This document shows positions 53,089-62,030 of a stretch of DNA of 64,000 nt, in pieces. Numbering within the stretch: position 1 is the first letter of the stretch; each line of letters starts with the position of its first letter. Source of the DNA: Planctomycetaceae bacterium. Its GTDB lineage: Bacteria > Planctomycetota > Planctomycetia > Pirellulales > PALSA-1355. A program made the position numbers and the translations under genes. A model generated the notes under the pieces. It ran no database searches. It saw only the letters and a list, made by a program, of their open reading frames with translations, and was not told the DNA's origin. The stretch covers positions 1 to 64,000 of the forward strand of contig PLYM01000202.1 of the NCBI GenBank assembly GCA_003153375.1, given 5' to 3'.

Positions 53089-55209
53089 TCAACCTGGCAA
53101 CGGTTCGTCAGCGGTTCGCAGCAGCGTCCAAGCCCGGTGTACTTTCTTGTTGCGAAAATCGGGCGGCACGGTCTGCCGCGTGATTTCGCGCACCGTGGCT
53201 CCGCGAATTTGCTCCGACTGGAACGTCAACCGTCGAAACGACGTGACGAAATAGATCTTTCCGCCCGGGCTCATGCAGGCCAGCAGGCGATTGAGCAACT
53301 CAGCGTGCCCATCCTGCACGTTCCAAACGCCAGCGCGCCGCTGGCCGCCAAAGCTCGGCGGCTCAACGACGATCAGCTCGTAGCGCCCGACGTCCGCCGG
53401 ATCGAGATCTCGCACGAATTCGAGCGGATCCTGGCAGAGCACGTCGTGCCTGGCTCCAAAGCGCCCTAGATTGCGTCGAGCCCACTGCACCATGGCCGAC
53501 GAGCCGTCGACGGTCGTCGTCGAACTGGCTCCGCCCGCCGCGGCCGCGACCGATAGCGTGCCGGCGCGACCGAACAGGTTGAGCACGCGCTTGCCCTGTG
53601 CCTCGCCGCGCAGCATCGCGCGCAACACGCGTTGATCGAGCGGTAAGCCAGGCTCCGAGCCGCCGCCCAGATGCACCTCGAATTCCAAATCGCCCTCGCC
53701 AACGCGCGCGGTCTGAGGCCTAATCTTGTGCCGGGTCTCCTCGGCTGCCGACCGCCGGGCGAGCAACGTCACCCGTTCGCGCGGCACTTCGAGCGTCTTG
53801 GCTGCCAGGGCCACCATCCGCTCCAGCCAGCCGGCATGTTCAAACTCGGTGCGGCCGTGCGGCCGGGTGTGCTCGGCGATCACCAGCCAGCCCTCGTACC
53901 AATCGATCGACAGCGGCACCTCGGCCACGTCGCGATCGTATACACGGTAACAAGTGATTCCTTGCCGCCGCGCCCAGCGATGCCAGTGCTTGGCCATTCG
54001 CGCCAGCCGGTTGCCAAAGTCGGTGCCTCCATCGCTTGCCGTCCGCGCAACCGGCGCGACCGCCGTGCCTTCTTCGGCCGCGAACAACGCATACCGCAGC
54101 AGCCGGCATTCGATCGGCCCGTTGAACAGTCGCGTCGCGCCGCCCGGCCGCAGGCCGATGTGCGCTCCGGCGTCTGGATTGCCGGTGAAAACGAACGCCG
54201 TGTGCCCCTTCCAGCGTTGCTTCAGTGCATCGCCAATGCGCCGATAGACGGCCTCGATCGCCGCCAGTTTCATGCGTTCGTCGTAGGGCGGATTCGTCAC
54301 CAGCCAGCCCGATGCGGCCGGCGGTGCCACGGCATCAAAGTTTTCAACCACCAGCCGCACGTCGCGCTCCACCCCGGCCCGACGAGCGTTTTCGCGAGCA
54401 GCTTCGATCATCCGCGGATCGAGATCCGAGCCTTGAATCTCAAATGGCAGACTCGGCAGAACCTGCTCGCGCGCGGCCGCCATCTCGGACTCGTGCAGCT
54501 CCGACGAAAAATCCTTCCACCGCATATAGCCGAACCGCTGGCGCACCAGTCCCGGCGCGATGTTGCGCGCAATCAGTGCGGCCTCGATCACGAACGTGCC
54601 CGAGCCGCACATGAAGTCCGACAGGGGCGATTCGGCGTCCCAGCCCGTCAGGCGCAGAATTCCGGCAGCCAGCACTTCGTTGATCGGCGCCTCGCCCGTG
54701 ACCGCGCGATAGCCCCGCTTGTGCAGCGAGTCGCCCGACGCGTCGAGATAGACCGTCACGCGGTCCTGATCGATGTGCAGGTTGATGCGCAAGGTGGGAT
54801 CGGCCAAATCAACCGAGGGGCGCTGGCCGGTGGCGGCGCGAAACTGATCGACGATCGCATCCTTCGCCTTTTGGGCCGCATAGAGCGAATTGGTGAAGAT
54901 CGAACTGTGTGCCACGGGGTCGATGGCCAGCGAATCGCCCGGCGCCAGGTGCTCGGACCAATCAACCAGCCCCAAACCCCGATACAGCGCCTGCTCGTCG
55001 GTAGCGGTGAAGGTCACGATCGGCTTCAGAATGCGCACCGCCGTGCGGCAGTGGATGTTGGCACGGATCATCGTGGCCGTGTCGCCGCGAAAGGCAGCCA
55101 TGCGGCGGCCGGTGCGCACGTCGCTGGCGCCTTGCGCCTTCAGCTCGGCGGCCAGCACGTCTTCGAGTCCGAAGAACGTCTTGGCGATCATTTCGAATGG
55201 TTCAGCCAC
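53089..55209 (-). CDS. rlmL: Bifunctional 23S rRNA methyltransferase RlmKL
   Basis: 706 aa, the length of fused RlmKL. RlmL (N-terminal) makes m2G2445 and RlmK (C-terminal) makes m7G2069 in 23S rRNA. Visible are a THUMP domain (about 45-165), the RlmL methyltransferase (SDFMCGSGTFVIEAALIARN, QGSDLDPRMIEAARENAR, catalytic NPPYDERM) and the RlmK part (GKRVLNLFGRAGTLSVAAAA, VVEPPSFGG). The start is GTG 55209, preceded by GGAG five bases upstream; a later ATG (55191) has no such site. It overlaps the rdgB stop by 8 bases and converges with the esterase with one base between the stops. Confidence 0.94.
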   Translation of the reverse strand: MAEPFEMIAKTFFGLEDVLAAELKAQGASDVRTGRRMAAFRGDTATMIRANIHCRTAVRILKPIVTFTATDEQALYRGLGLVDWSEHLAPGDSLAIDPVAHSSIFTNSLYAAQKAKDAIVDQFRAATGQRPSVDLADPTLRINLHIDQDRVTVYLDASGDSLHKRGYRAVTGEAPINEVLAAGILRLTGWDAESPLSDFMCGSGTFVIEAALIARNIAPGLVRQRFGYMRWKDFSSELHESEMAAAREQVLPSLPFEIQGSDLDPRMIEAARENARRAGVERDVRLVVENFDAVAPPAASGWLVTNPPYDERMKLAAIEAVYRRIGDALKQRWKGHTAFVFTGNPDAGAHIGLRPGGATRLFNGPIECRLLRYALFAAEEGTAVAPVARTASDGGTDFGNRLARMAKHWHRWARRQGITCYRVYDRDVAEVPLSIDWYEGWLVIAEHTRPHGRTEFEHAGWLERMVALAAKTLEVPRERVTLLARRSAAEETRHKIRPQTARVGEGDLEFEVHLGGGSEPGLPLDQRVLRAMLRGEAQGKRVLNLFGRAGTLSVAAAAGGASSTTTVDGSSAMVQWARRNLGRFGARHDVLCQDPLEFVRDLDPADVGRYELIVVEPPSFGGQRRAGVWNVQDGHAELLNRLLACMSPGGKIYFVTSFRRLTFQSEQIRGATVREITRQTVPPDFRNKKVHRAWTLLRTADEPLPG

Positions 55210-55855
55210 GATCGCTCCACTCGCCCGCGTCGATCAGGGCCTGAATCTGAGGCACGAGGCGGCCGATGGCCCGCGCGCGGTGGCTCAAGCAACTCTTGAC
55301 CGCCGGCGACAGCTCGCCAAACGTGCGATGGTATTCCACGATCTCGAACAACGGGTCGTAGCCAAACCCGCCCACGCCGGATGGCTCGAGACGAATCCGA
55401 CCCTGGCAGCGCCCCTCGCTCGTCGCCCGCACCGCTCCGCTCGGATCAGCCAGCACGAGGTAGCAGACAAAATGTGCCGTGCGTCGCTCGAGAGGCACGC
55501 GGGCCAATTCGGCCAGTAGTTTCTTGCGATTGTCCTCATCGGTCGCCCCCGGTCCGGCAAAGCGCGCCGAAAAAATGCCGGGCGCCCCACTCAGCGCGTC
55601 GACGGCCAGCCCGCTATCGTCTCCCAGCACCCAGCGCCCCAGATGCCGGGCTTGCTCGACGGCCTTGAGCCGGGCATTCTCGGCAAACGATTGCCCGACT
55701 TCGTCGACCGCCAGCGCCGTCGGATAATCGGCCAACGTCTCGAGCCGCAAACCGAGCGGGACGAGCAGGTCGTTGAGCTCCACGGCCTTTTTGCGGTTGG
55801 CACTGCCGACGACGAGCAGTCGCCCATTGGCCGGCGTGGATTCGGCTCGATTCAT
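55202..55855 (-). CDS. rdgB: ITP/XTP pyrophosphatase
   Basis: 217 aa Ham1/RdgB family protein that removes dITP, XTP and ITP from the nucleotide pool. Motifs: SANRKKAVELNDLL (N-terminal phosphate site), SFAENARLKAVEQAR (metal-binding Glu), LGDDSGLAVDALSGAPGIFSA (split in two blocks here), GGFGYDPLFEI and the terminal SHRARAI. The start at 55855 is fixed by a one-base overlap with the stop of the U32 gene (TGATG), and the end overlaps rlmL by 8 bases. All three genes are thus one translation-coupled unit. Confidence 0.95.
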   Translation of the reverse strand: MNRAESTPANGRLLVVGSANRKKAVELNDLLVPLGLRLETLADYPTALAVDEVGQSFAENARLKAVEQARHLGRWVLGDDSGLAVDALSGAPGIFSARFAGPGATDEDNRKKLLAELARVPLERRTAHFVCYLVLADPSGAVRATSEGRCQGRIRLEPSGVGGFGYDPLFEIVEYHRTFGELSPAVKSCLSHRARAIGRLVPQIQALIDAGEWSDRG

Positions 55856-58389
55856 CAGAGGATCGCCAGCGGATTGCGTCGTTCTTCCATCGTGCCCCGC
55901 GTGACGCCGACGCGATTGGCGGCCCGCAGCTCGCGCCAGACTTGCGTGCCCTTCAGTTCGCCGGCCAGCAACCGGCGATAGAGGTCGATCGTGCGGCCAA
56001 TCTCCTCGTGCGGCGCGTCGTGCAACAGTTCCAGGCGGAAATCGCGCACGCCCCGCTCGATCAGTTGCGGCACGGCCTCGGCGGCGCTTTGCGGCACGGC
56101 GTTGAACAGCGTGTTGCGGCAGCCGACGTCGGCCGTCAGCGTGTGTTCCATGCCCACGCGATCTCGCAGTTGAACCTGGTGGACGTCGCAGGGTCGGCCG
56201 CAGTTGTGTTTGTTCGTACCCGGCGACAGCACGGCGCAGAACACGCAGTGCTCCATGTGAAACATTGGCATGTGCTGGTGCACGACCACTTCCAGCCATC
56301 GTGGCGGCACGGCCGCGACCAGATCGAGCAACTGCTCGCGGTTCAGGTCGTAGGACGCCGTCACGCGCCGCGCGCCCAGGCCGCGGAGATAGTCGACCGT
56401 CAGCTCATTCGTGGCGTTCAGCGAAAAATCGGCCACCAGCGGCACCTGCTGTTCGGCAAAAAACAGCAGCCCGGAAAAATTGCGAACCAGGATGCCGTCG
56501 GCGCCGTGGCGTTGCATGACGCGCAGGATGCCCATCTCGTCGGGCTTTTGGATACGGGGCGTGGCGATCAGGATTTCGCCGCCCGCGGCGTGCGCTAATT
56601 CAACGGCCTCGGCATACTGGCGAATATCCTGCAAGTCGGTCATCACGTCGCGCACGCCGTGGGCCAACACCGAGCGCAATTGATCGAGCGAACGGCACAA
56701 CACGCGCAACGCGGGAGAGCTCTCGCCAGACGGCGTCTCCGGGGACGCAAGAGAAGGCCGCATCGCGGGCAGCACGGAGGTTTCCACGATCCGTCGCTCG
56801 GCGGGCCGGGCGGCCGCCTCGTCGAGCAGCCGCACCATTTCATGCCGCAGCTTTCCCAACACGCTCAAGGGGATCATCGGCTCGCCCGATATCTCGGCCC
56901 GGCAGTCGCGCAACAGATAATGGGTTCCGCCCAAGCGGCCGAACTGCTCGGCCAGCACCTCGCACGTCAGCGGATGCTTGCGTGCCAGGGCCAGCGGCTC
57001 GCTCGACTCGAGGCGGCAGGCGACGCCCGCGTCGGTGCGTGCACGAACGATCAAGGGACTGCCGACCGTGGCCTCGACCGTCACGTCGAGCGGCACGCGC
57101 CGGCGCGGCTCCGTGCCCGAGAACGTCTTTCGCAGTCGACTGGTCAGTTGTTGGTCGTCGGTTTTCCACACCTGCTGGCCGCTCCGCAGGGCTTCCATCG
57201 CGATCGCGCCGTGCGCGAAAGCCAGTTGCACCGCGCCGTCGGCCACCGGCTCGCTGGTGGAATAACCCTGACAAAACACTTCGAAGACGCGGCCCCCCTG
57301 CTCTTCGTTCTGGGCCCGATTGCCTTCGAACACCACGCCGTCGCCGCGCTTGATCGACGAAATCAGTTCGACCGTCACGCGCTGCCCACCCGTCGACACC
57401 ACGTGCCCCAGCAGCACGCCGCGCTTGGCCGAACTGATCGCCGGCACCAACATCTTGTGATCGCAGCCCCCCAACCAGCCGGGCGAGAACCCGCGCGAAA
57501 ACGACAGCTCCATCTCCTCGACCTGGCTCGGCGTGAACTCAACTGGCCGCCCGGCCAGCGCCGTGTCGATGGCCTCGCGATAGTGCCGGGTGATGTTGGC
57601 CACGTACTCGGGCGTCTTCAGCCGGCCTTCGATCTTAAAGCTGGTGACGCCTGCCGCGATCAGTTGGTCGATCAAACCATAAGCCGCCAGATCCTGCGGG
57701 CTGAGCAAATACTGCTGATCGCCCAGGTCGACGTCCTTGCCGTCGCAGATCAACGTGTAGGGTAACCGGCAGGCCTGAGCACACTGGCCACGGTTGGCAC
57801 TGCGTCCCCCCAGCGATTCGCTGGTCATGCACTGGCCTGAATAGGCCACGCACAGCGCGCCGTGTACGAACACCTCGAGCGGCATCGCCGTCTGTCGAGC
57901 AATCTGGCCGATCTCGTCGATCGACAGTTCGCGGGCCAACACGACGCGCTCGACGCCCAGCGTTTCGACCAGGCGAATCGTTTCGGCGCTCGAAAGCGTC
58001 ATCTGCGTCGAGGCATGGATCTGCAGCTCGGGACACACGGCACGAATCAACCGCACCAACCCCAAATCCTGCACCAGCACCGCGTCAACACCCGCGCGGG
58101 CCACGCGACGAACGATTGCTTCGACGCTCTCCAGCTCGCTGGTGAACACGAGCGTATTGAGCGTGACGTAGCCTTTGACGTCCCGCTGGTGCAAAAACTC
58201 CATCAACTGGTCGAGCACGTCGAGCGAGATGTTCGTGGCCCGCGCCCGGGCGTTGAAGCCGGAGTCGAGCCCGAAATAGATCGCATCGGCCCCGTTCTCG
58301 ACCGCCGCCCGCGCGCAATCCCAATCACCGGCCGGAGCCAAAAGCTCGGGCCGAACGCGGGGGGCGACCTGGGAAGCCGATGCGTGCAT
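55855..58389 (-). CDS. U32-family protein, RlhA-like
   Basis: 844 aa. U32 proteins of this length with a C-terminal extension include RlhA, which hydroxylates C2501 of 23S rRNA. The N-terminal barrel starts with RPELLAPAGDWDCARAAVENG and contains DAIYFGLDSGFNARA, LEVFVHGALCVAYSGQC and RSANRGQCAQACRLPYT. Cysteines clustered in QC..QCAQAC and later in HMEHCVFCAVLSPGTN and HNCGRPC would fit the 4Fe-4S cluster of this family. In operon with rdgB and rlmKL, whose rRNA methyltransferase supports an rRNA-modification role. Start ATG at 58389. 'Peptidase' naming is historical for several U32 members. Confidence 0.88.
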   Translation of the reverse strand: MHASASQVAPRVRPELLAPAGDWDCARAAVENGADAIYFGLDSGFNARARATNISLDVLDQLMEFLHQRDVKGYVTLNTLVFTSELESVEAIVRRVARAGVDAVLVQDLGLVRLIRAVCPELQIHASTQMTLSSAETIRLVETLGVERVVLARELSIDEIGQIARQTAMPLEVFVHGALCVAYSGQCMTSESLGGRSANRGQCAQACRLPYTLICDGKDVDLGDQQYLLSPQDLAAYGLIDQLIAAGVTSFKIEGRLKTPEYVANITRHYREAIDTALAGRPVEFTPSQVEEMELSFSRGFSPGWLGGCDHKMLVPAISSAKRGVLLGHVVSTGGQRVTVELISSIKRGDGVVFEGNRAQNEEQGGRVFEVFCQGYSTSEPVADGAVQLAFAHGAIAMEALRSGQQVWKTDDQQLTSRLRKTFSGTEPRRRVPLDVTVEATVGSPLIVRARTDAGVACRLESSEPLALARKHPLTCEVLAEQFGRLGGTHYLLRDCRAEISGEPMIPLSVLGKLRHEMVRLLDEAAARPAERRIVETSVLPAMRPSLASPETPSGESSPALRVLCRSLDQLRSVLAHGVRDVMTDLQDIRQYAEAVELAHAAGGEILIATPRIQKPDEMGILRVMQRHGADGILVRNFSGLLFFAEQQVPLVADFSLNATNELTVDYLRGLGARRVTASYDLNREQLLDLVAAVPPRWLEVVVHQHMPMFHMEHCVFCAVLSPGTNKHNCGRPCDVHQVQLRDRVGMEHTLTADVGCRNTLFNAVPQSAAEAVPQLIERGVRDFRLELLHDAPHEEIGRTIDLYRRLLAGELKGTQVWRELRAANRVGVTRGTMEERRNPLAIL

Positions 58390-58548
58390 GCGATCAAACT
58401 GCGAAAGAACGTGGCGCGGAGAAAAAAATCAGGGACCGTGCATTTTAACAGCCCCCGCCCCTCCCTGCACGGCAAAACGGCGACGATGTGCTACGATGAT
58501 GCTGCGATTCTCAAGTCATGCCGCCGTACCCGCCGCAGGCCGCTCGCG

Positions 58549-58971
58549 ATGCGCATCGTCAAATGGATCCTCAAAATCGTGTTCGCGGTGTTTTTCATTG
58601 GCGCCGGCGTGTCGCACTTTCGCAGCCCGGAGTTCTTCCTGCGGATCGTGCCCGACTACATCCCCCAGCGTCTGCACGGCCCGGCCGTCGATGTGAGCGG
58701 CGTCTTCGAGATCCTGCTGGGGGCACTGCTGCTGGTGCCGCGCGCCACCCGGCTGGCCGCCTGGGGGTTGATCGCGTTGTTGATCGCCGTATTTCCGGCC
58801 AATATCTATCTCTTCCAGCATCAAGAGCTGATGCCTGACGTGAGCCCGACGGCCCAATTGGTGCGATTGCCGTTGCAAGGCGTGCTGATTGCCTGGGCCT
58901 ATTGGTTCACTCGGCCCGACCGTCCGCGATCCGCGCAACTCGCGAGCGAACCCTCGTCACCGAGCGAGTGA
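58549..58971 (+). CDS. DoxX-like small membrane protein
   Basis: 140 aa, four hydrophobic helices (IVKWILKIVFAVFFIGAGV, FEILLGALLLVPRATRLAAW, LIALLIAVFPANIYLF, LVRLPLQGVLIAWAYWF). The GVSHFRSPEFFLRIVPDYIP segment after helix 1 is characteristic of the DoxX/DUF417-like group. Family members are often linked to redox or oxidative-stress proteins; here the next gene on the opposite strand encodes a peroxiredoxin-kinase fusion, 20 bases away. The ATG at 58549 is chosen because it starts the first helix; an in-frame ATG at 58486 is possible. Function unknown. Confidence 0.8.
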   Translation: MRIVKWILKIVFAVFFIGAGVSHFRSPEFFLRIVPDYIPQRLHGPAVDVSGVFEILLGALLLVPRATRLAAWGLIALLIAVFPANIYLFQHQELMPDVSPTAQLVRLPLQGVLIAWAYWFTRPDRPRSAQLASEPSSPSE

Positions 58972-58991
58972 ACCGTGGTTCGTCCGAGCCG

Positions 58992-60422
58992 TTAGCCGCC
59001 GGCGATCGAAAAATCGCGCCAGTCGAGCAACTCGACGATGTCGCTCATCGTGATGTCGCGCTGCCTCGGATCGCCCACCAGGGCGCGACGCAGAATCGTG
59101 GCCAGCGGCTCGGGCATGCCCTCGGCAAACCGGGCAGCGTCGAGCGTGTCGATTTGCCGCAGCACGTCGAGCAGGTTGCCGGTCGTCACCGCTTTGCGAC
59201 CGCTGACCATCTCATAGAGCATCAGCGCCAACGCGAACACGTCGCTGCGCGAGCTGGCCGGCTCGCCGCGCGTCTGCTCGGGCGACATATAGTCGGGCGT
59301 GCCCGACAATCCACCGGCTTCGCTGATGGTGTCCCAAGTGCCGGTCTCGTCCGTGGCCCGCGGTTCGCGATGGGCCAGGCCAAAATCCATGATCTTGGCC
59401 AACCCGTCGGAGGTGACCATGATGTTGCCCGGCTTCAGGTCTCCATGCACGATCTGCTGAGCGTGCGCGGCGGCCATGCCCAGCGCGATCTGCCGAGCGA
59501 TGTTCTTGGCCTCTTCGAGCGAAAGCTTGCCGCCGGAGAGCACTTTCTTCAGCGAGTTGCCGTCGATGTACTCCATCACGATCATCGACACGCCGTCACT
59601 TTCGTCGATCGCGAAGATCGTGCAGACGTTTGGATGATTGAGCGCCGCGGCCGACCGGGCTTCATCGAGCGCCCGGCGCGGCGAACCGTTGCTCTCGCGA
59701 TGAAAAATCTTCAAGGCCACGGGCCGTTCGAGCGTCAGATCGTGCCCGCGAAACACCACGCCGAACGAGCCCGTGCCAATTTGCTCGTCGACCCGATACT
59801 GTCCCACGACGCTGCTGGGTCCAATCACCCACGCCGGATTGATCACCGGGTCGTCGCGGACCCAATTTTCGGGGCACAACCCGCCGGTTTGCAGACCGTC
59901 CAACACACGCAGCACTTCCTCGCTGCGCCGGCCCACGCTCAGATTGTGTACCACCTGATATTGCAGCACGCCGTTGACGTCGATGATGAACAGCCCGCGG
60001 AGGGCGATGTTCTGCCGTGGCAGATAGACGCCATAGGTCTGGCAAACCGCGCCCTCCAGATCGCTCGCCAAGGGAAAGGCCAGGCGGCCAATTCCTCCCT
60101 GGCTGCGCGGCGTGGTCAGCCATCGTTCGTGACTCTCGAGCGAGTCGGTGCTGATGCCCAAAATGTCGCAGTCGCGGCGGGCGAACTCCTCGAACTGCAC
60201 GCTCATCGCGGTCAGCTCGGTGGGGCAAACCAGCGAAAAATCGCGAGGATAGAAGAGTAAAATCAGCCACCGATCGCGGAAATCGTCGAGCGAAACTTCT
60301 CGCGCCTCGGAGGTCGGCGTCGCCGTGCAGGGCAACCTGAAATCGGGCGCTCGCGTGCCAACACAGACTGCCGGCGCGGCGTTTTTGCGTCCCGTCTTTT
60401 TTCGATCGGATTGAGAGCTCAT
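58992..60422 (-). CDS. Peroxiredoxin fused to Hanks-type Ser/Thr kinase
   Basis: 476 aa single open frame. Residues about 18-190 form a typical 2-Cys peroxiredoxin of the AhpC/Prx1 group: peroxidatic C66 in FYPRDFSLVCPTEL (PxxxSxxC) and resolving C183 in GLCPENW. After a short linker, residues about 205-470 are a protein kinase: Gly-loop IGTGSFGVVFRG, ATP lysine K238 (VALKIF), alpha-C Glu near 254, catalytic loop VHGDLKPGNIMV (D328, N333; Gly replaces Arg, a non-RD kinase), DFG at 346-348 and APE-like GTPDYMSPEQ. No transmembrane helix, so cytoplasmic. The direct fusion suggests peroxide oxidation could be passed to the kinase. Divergent from the Tat-exported gene at 60613. Both catalytic sets look intact. 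Confidence 0.94.
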   Translation of the reverse strand: MSSQSDRKKTGRKNAAPAVCVGTRAPDFRLPCTATPTSEAREVSLDDFRDRWLILLFYPRDFSLVCPTELTAMSVQFEEFARRDCDILGISTDSLESHERWLTTPRSQGGIGRLAFPLASDLEGAVCQTYGVYLPRQNIALRGLFIIDVNGVLQYQVVHNLSVGRRSEEVLRVLDGLQTGGLCPENWVRDDPVINPAWVIGPSSVVGQYRVDEQIGTGSFGVVFRGHDLTLERPVALKIFHRESNGSPRRALDEARSAAALNHPNVCTIFAIDESDGVSMIVMEYIDGNSLKKVLSGGKLSLEEAKNIARQIALGMAAAHAQQIVHGDLKPGNIMVTSDGLAKIMDFGLAHREPRATDETGTWDTISEAGGLSGTPDYMSPEQTRGEPASSRSDVFALALMLYEMVSGRKAVTTGNLLDVLRQIDTLDAARFAEGMPEPLATILRRALVGDPRQRDITMSDIVELLDWRDFSIAGG

Positions 60423-60612
60423 CGTAGCTTCATTTTAACGGCGCGCCGGCAATCGACCACCGCATTCGCGCCGCGTCACTCAGACCAGCCCCGGCCATGG
60501 GCTTACGTCGTCCAATCACCACAGCTTGCAATCGCCGCGCAGGTCGATTTGAATAAAGGCCGCTCCCGCCCCGCCTCGCGCCATCGAACTCGCCGCCCGG
60601 AGACCACCCACC

Positions 60613-61977
60613 ATGCCAGGCCCCCAGGTCACGTCCCGTCGCGACTTTTTGACGCAAGCCGCCGCCACAGCCGCCGGCGCCAGTTTGCTCGGCACCGGTT
60701 TACTCGGCACCAGCGCCGGAAGAATCCTGGCCGCTGACAATAGCAAGCGTCCGCGGGTGGCGGTACTGATCAACACGTTCTATTACTCCAGCCACGCGCA
60801 CGTGATCCTGGAAAACTTCCTGGTTCCCTACCTGTTCAACGGCCAGGTGGTTCAGCCCCAAATGGACGTGGTTAGCTTTTACGTCGATCAAATTCATCCC
60901 AACGACATGGCCCGCGACGTGGCCAAACAGTTCAACATTCCGATCCATGCCACGATCGCCGAGGCCCTCTGCACGGGCGGTGACAAACTGACGGCCGACG
61001 CCGTGCTGCTGATCGGCGAGCATGGCACCTATCCGACCAATGCCAAGGGCCAGGTCGAATATCCTCGCAAGCAGTTCTTCGACCAGACCGTGGAAGTGTT
61101 CAAACACAGCGGCAAGGTGGCGCCCATTTTTTGCGACAAGCACCTCTCGTATCGCTGGGATTGGGCCAAGGAGATGGTCGACACCTCGCGGGCGATGAAA
61201 ATTCCGCTGATGGCCGGCAGCTCGGTGCCGCTGGCCGAGCGCCGCCCGCCGCTGGAGCTGCCCGCTGCCTGCAAGATCTCCGAGGCGGTCTCGATTCATG
61301 GAGGGGGATTGGAAGGCTATGACTTTCACGCGCTGGAAGTGCTGGAGTCGATGGTCGAAGCCCGGCAAGGCGGCGAGGCGGGCGGGCGCGACGTGCAGTT
61401 TCTGGAAGGCGAACCCCTCTGGAAAGCGGCCGAGGCGGGCGTCTGGTCGAGCGAATTGGCGGCGGCGGCGATGGCGGCCGAAGTCGGACCCGATCACGAA
61501 TTGACGAAGCTCATCCAATCGCGCGGCAAATCGACGACGGCCGAAAAAACACCGATTCACGCCATCGTCGTTCACTATCGCGACGGCCTGCGCGGCGTGG
61601 CGATGAAAGTGGGCAATAACGGCATTCGCTGGAACTTCGCCTGCCAACTAGCCGGCGAACAGCAACCGCGGGCCACGAGCTTCTACGTTGGCCCCTGGCA
61701 GAATCGCAACCTGTTCCGCGCCCTGTCGCACGCCATCCAGACCTTCTTCCGCGAGCACAAGTCGCCCTACCCCGTCGAGCGCACGTTGCTCACGAGCGGC
61801 ATTCTCGACGCCGCCATGGACTCTCGCCTGGCCGGCAAGCAGATCGAGACCCCGCAGCTCGACATTGCTTACGCCCCGCAAGATTTTCGTGCCATGCGCG
61901 AAATGGGCGCCACTTGGAAGATCATCACCGACGCCATCCCCGCCCCCAAAGGCATCGAAGCAGTGGGCATCAACTGA
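60613..61977 (+). CDS. Tat-exported protein of unknown function
   Basis: 454 aa with a twin-arginine signal (SRRDFLTQAAATAAGASLLG). The mature part begins RPRVAVLINTFYYSSHAHVI, a nucleotide-binding-like strand-turn-helix, and continues with VLLIGEHGTYPTNAKGQVEYP, FCDKHLSYRWDWAKEMV and IPLMAGSSVPLAERRP. This outline somewhat recalls Gfo/Idh-type folds, but no clear dinucleotide motif is seen. The later part has YVGPWQNRNLFRALSHAIQ and a DIAYAPQDFRAMREMG ending. Similar Tat proteins seem common in Planctomycetes; no function is known to me. GGAG 9 bases before the ATG at 60613 supports the start. Confidence 0.8.
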   Translation: MPGPQVTSRRDFLTQAAATAAGASLLGTGLLGTSAGRILAADNSKRPRVAVLINTFYYSSHAHVILENFLVPYLFNGQVVQPQMDVVSFYVDQIHPNDMARDVAKQFNIPIHATIAEALCTGGDKLTADAVLLIGEHGTYPTNAKGQVEYPRKQFFDQTVEVFKHSGKVAPIFCDKHLSYRWDWAKEMVDTSRAMKIPLMAGSSVPLAERRPPLELPAACKISEAVSIHGGGLEGYDFHALEVLESMVEARQGGEAGGRDVQFLEGEPLWKAAEAGVWSSELAAAAMAAEVGPDHELTKLIQSRGKSTTAEKTPIHAIVVHYRDGLRGVAMKVGNNGIRWNFACQLAGEQQPRATSFYVGPWQNRNLFRALSHAIQTFFREHKSPYPVERTLLTSGILDAAMDSRLAGKQIETPQLDIAYAPQDFRAMREMGATWKIITDAIPAPKGIEAVGIN

Positions 61978-62030
61978 CGATCGAATTTGTTCCTGTACCA
62001 ACCACTAACCACCAGCCACTAATCACTACT

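Noticed and set aside
61978-62030. Short CCACTAAYCA direct repeats between convergent genes as a repeat element
   Set aside because: Only two short imperfect copies occur in a 53-base AC-rich gap; too little to call a repeat family or CRISPR.
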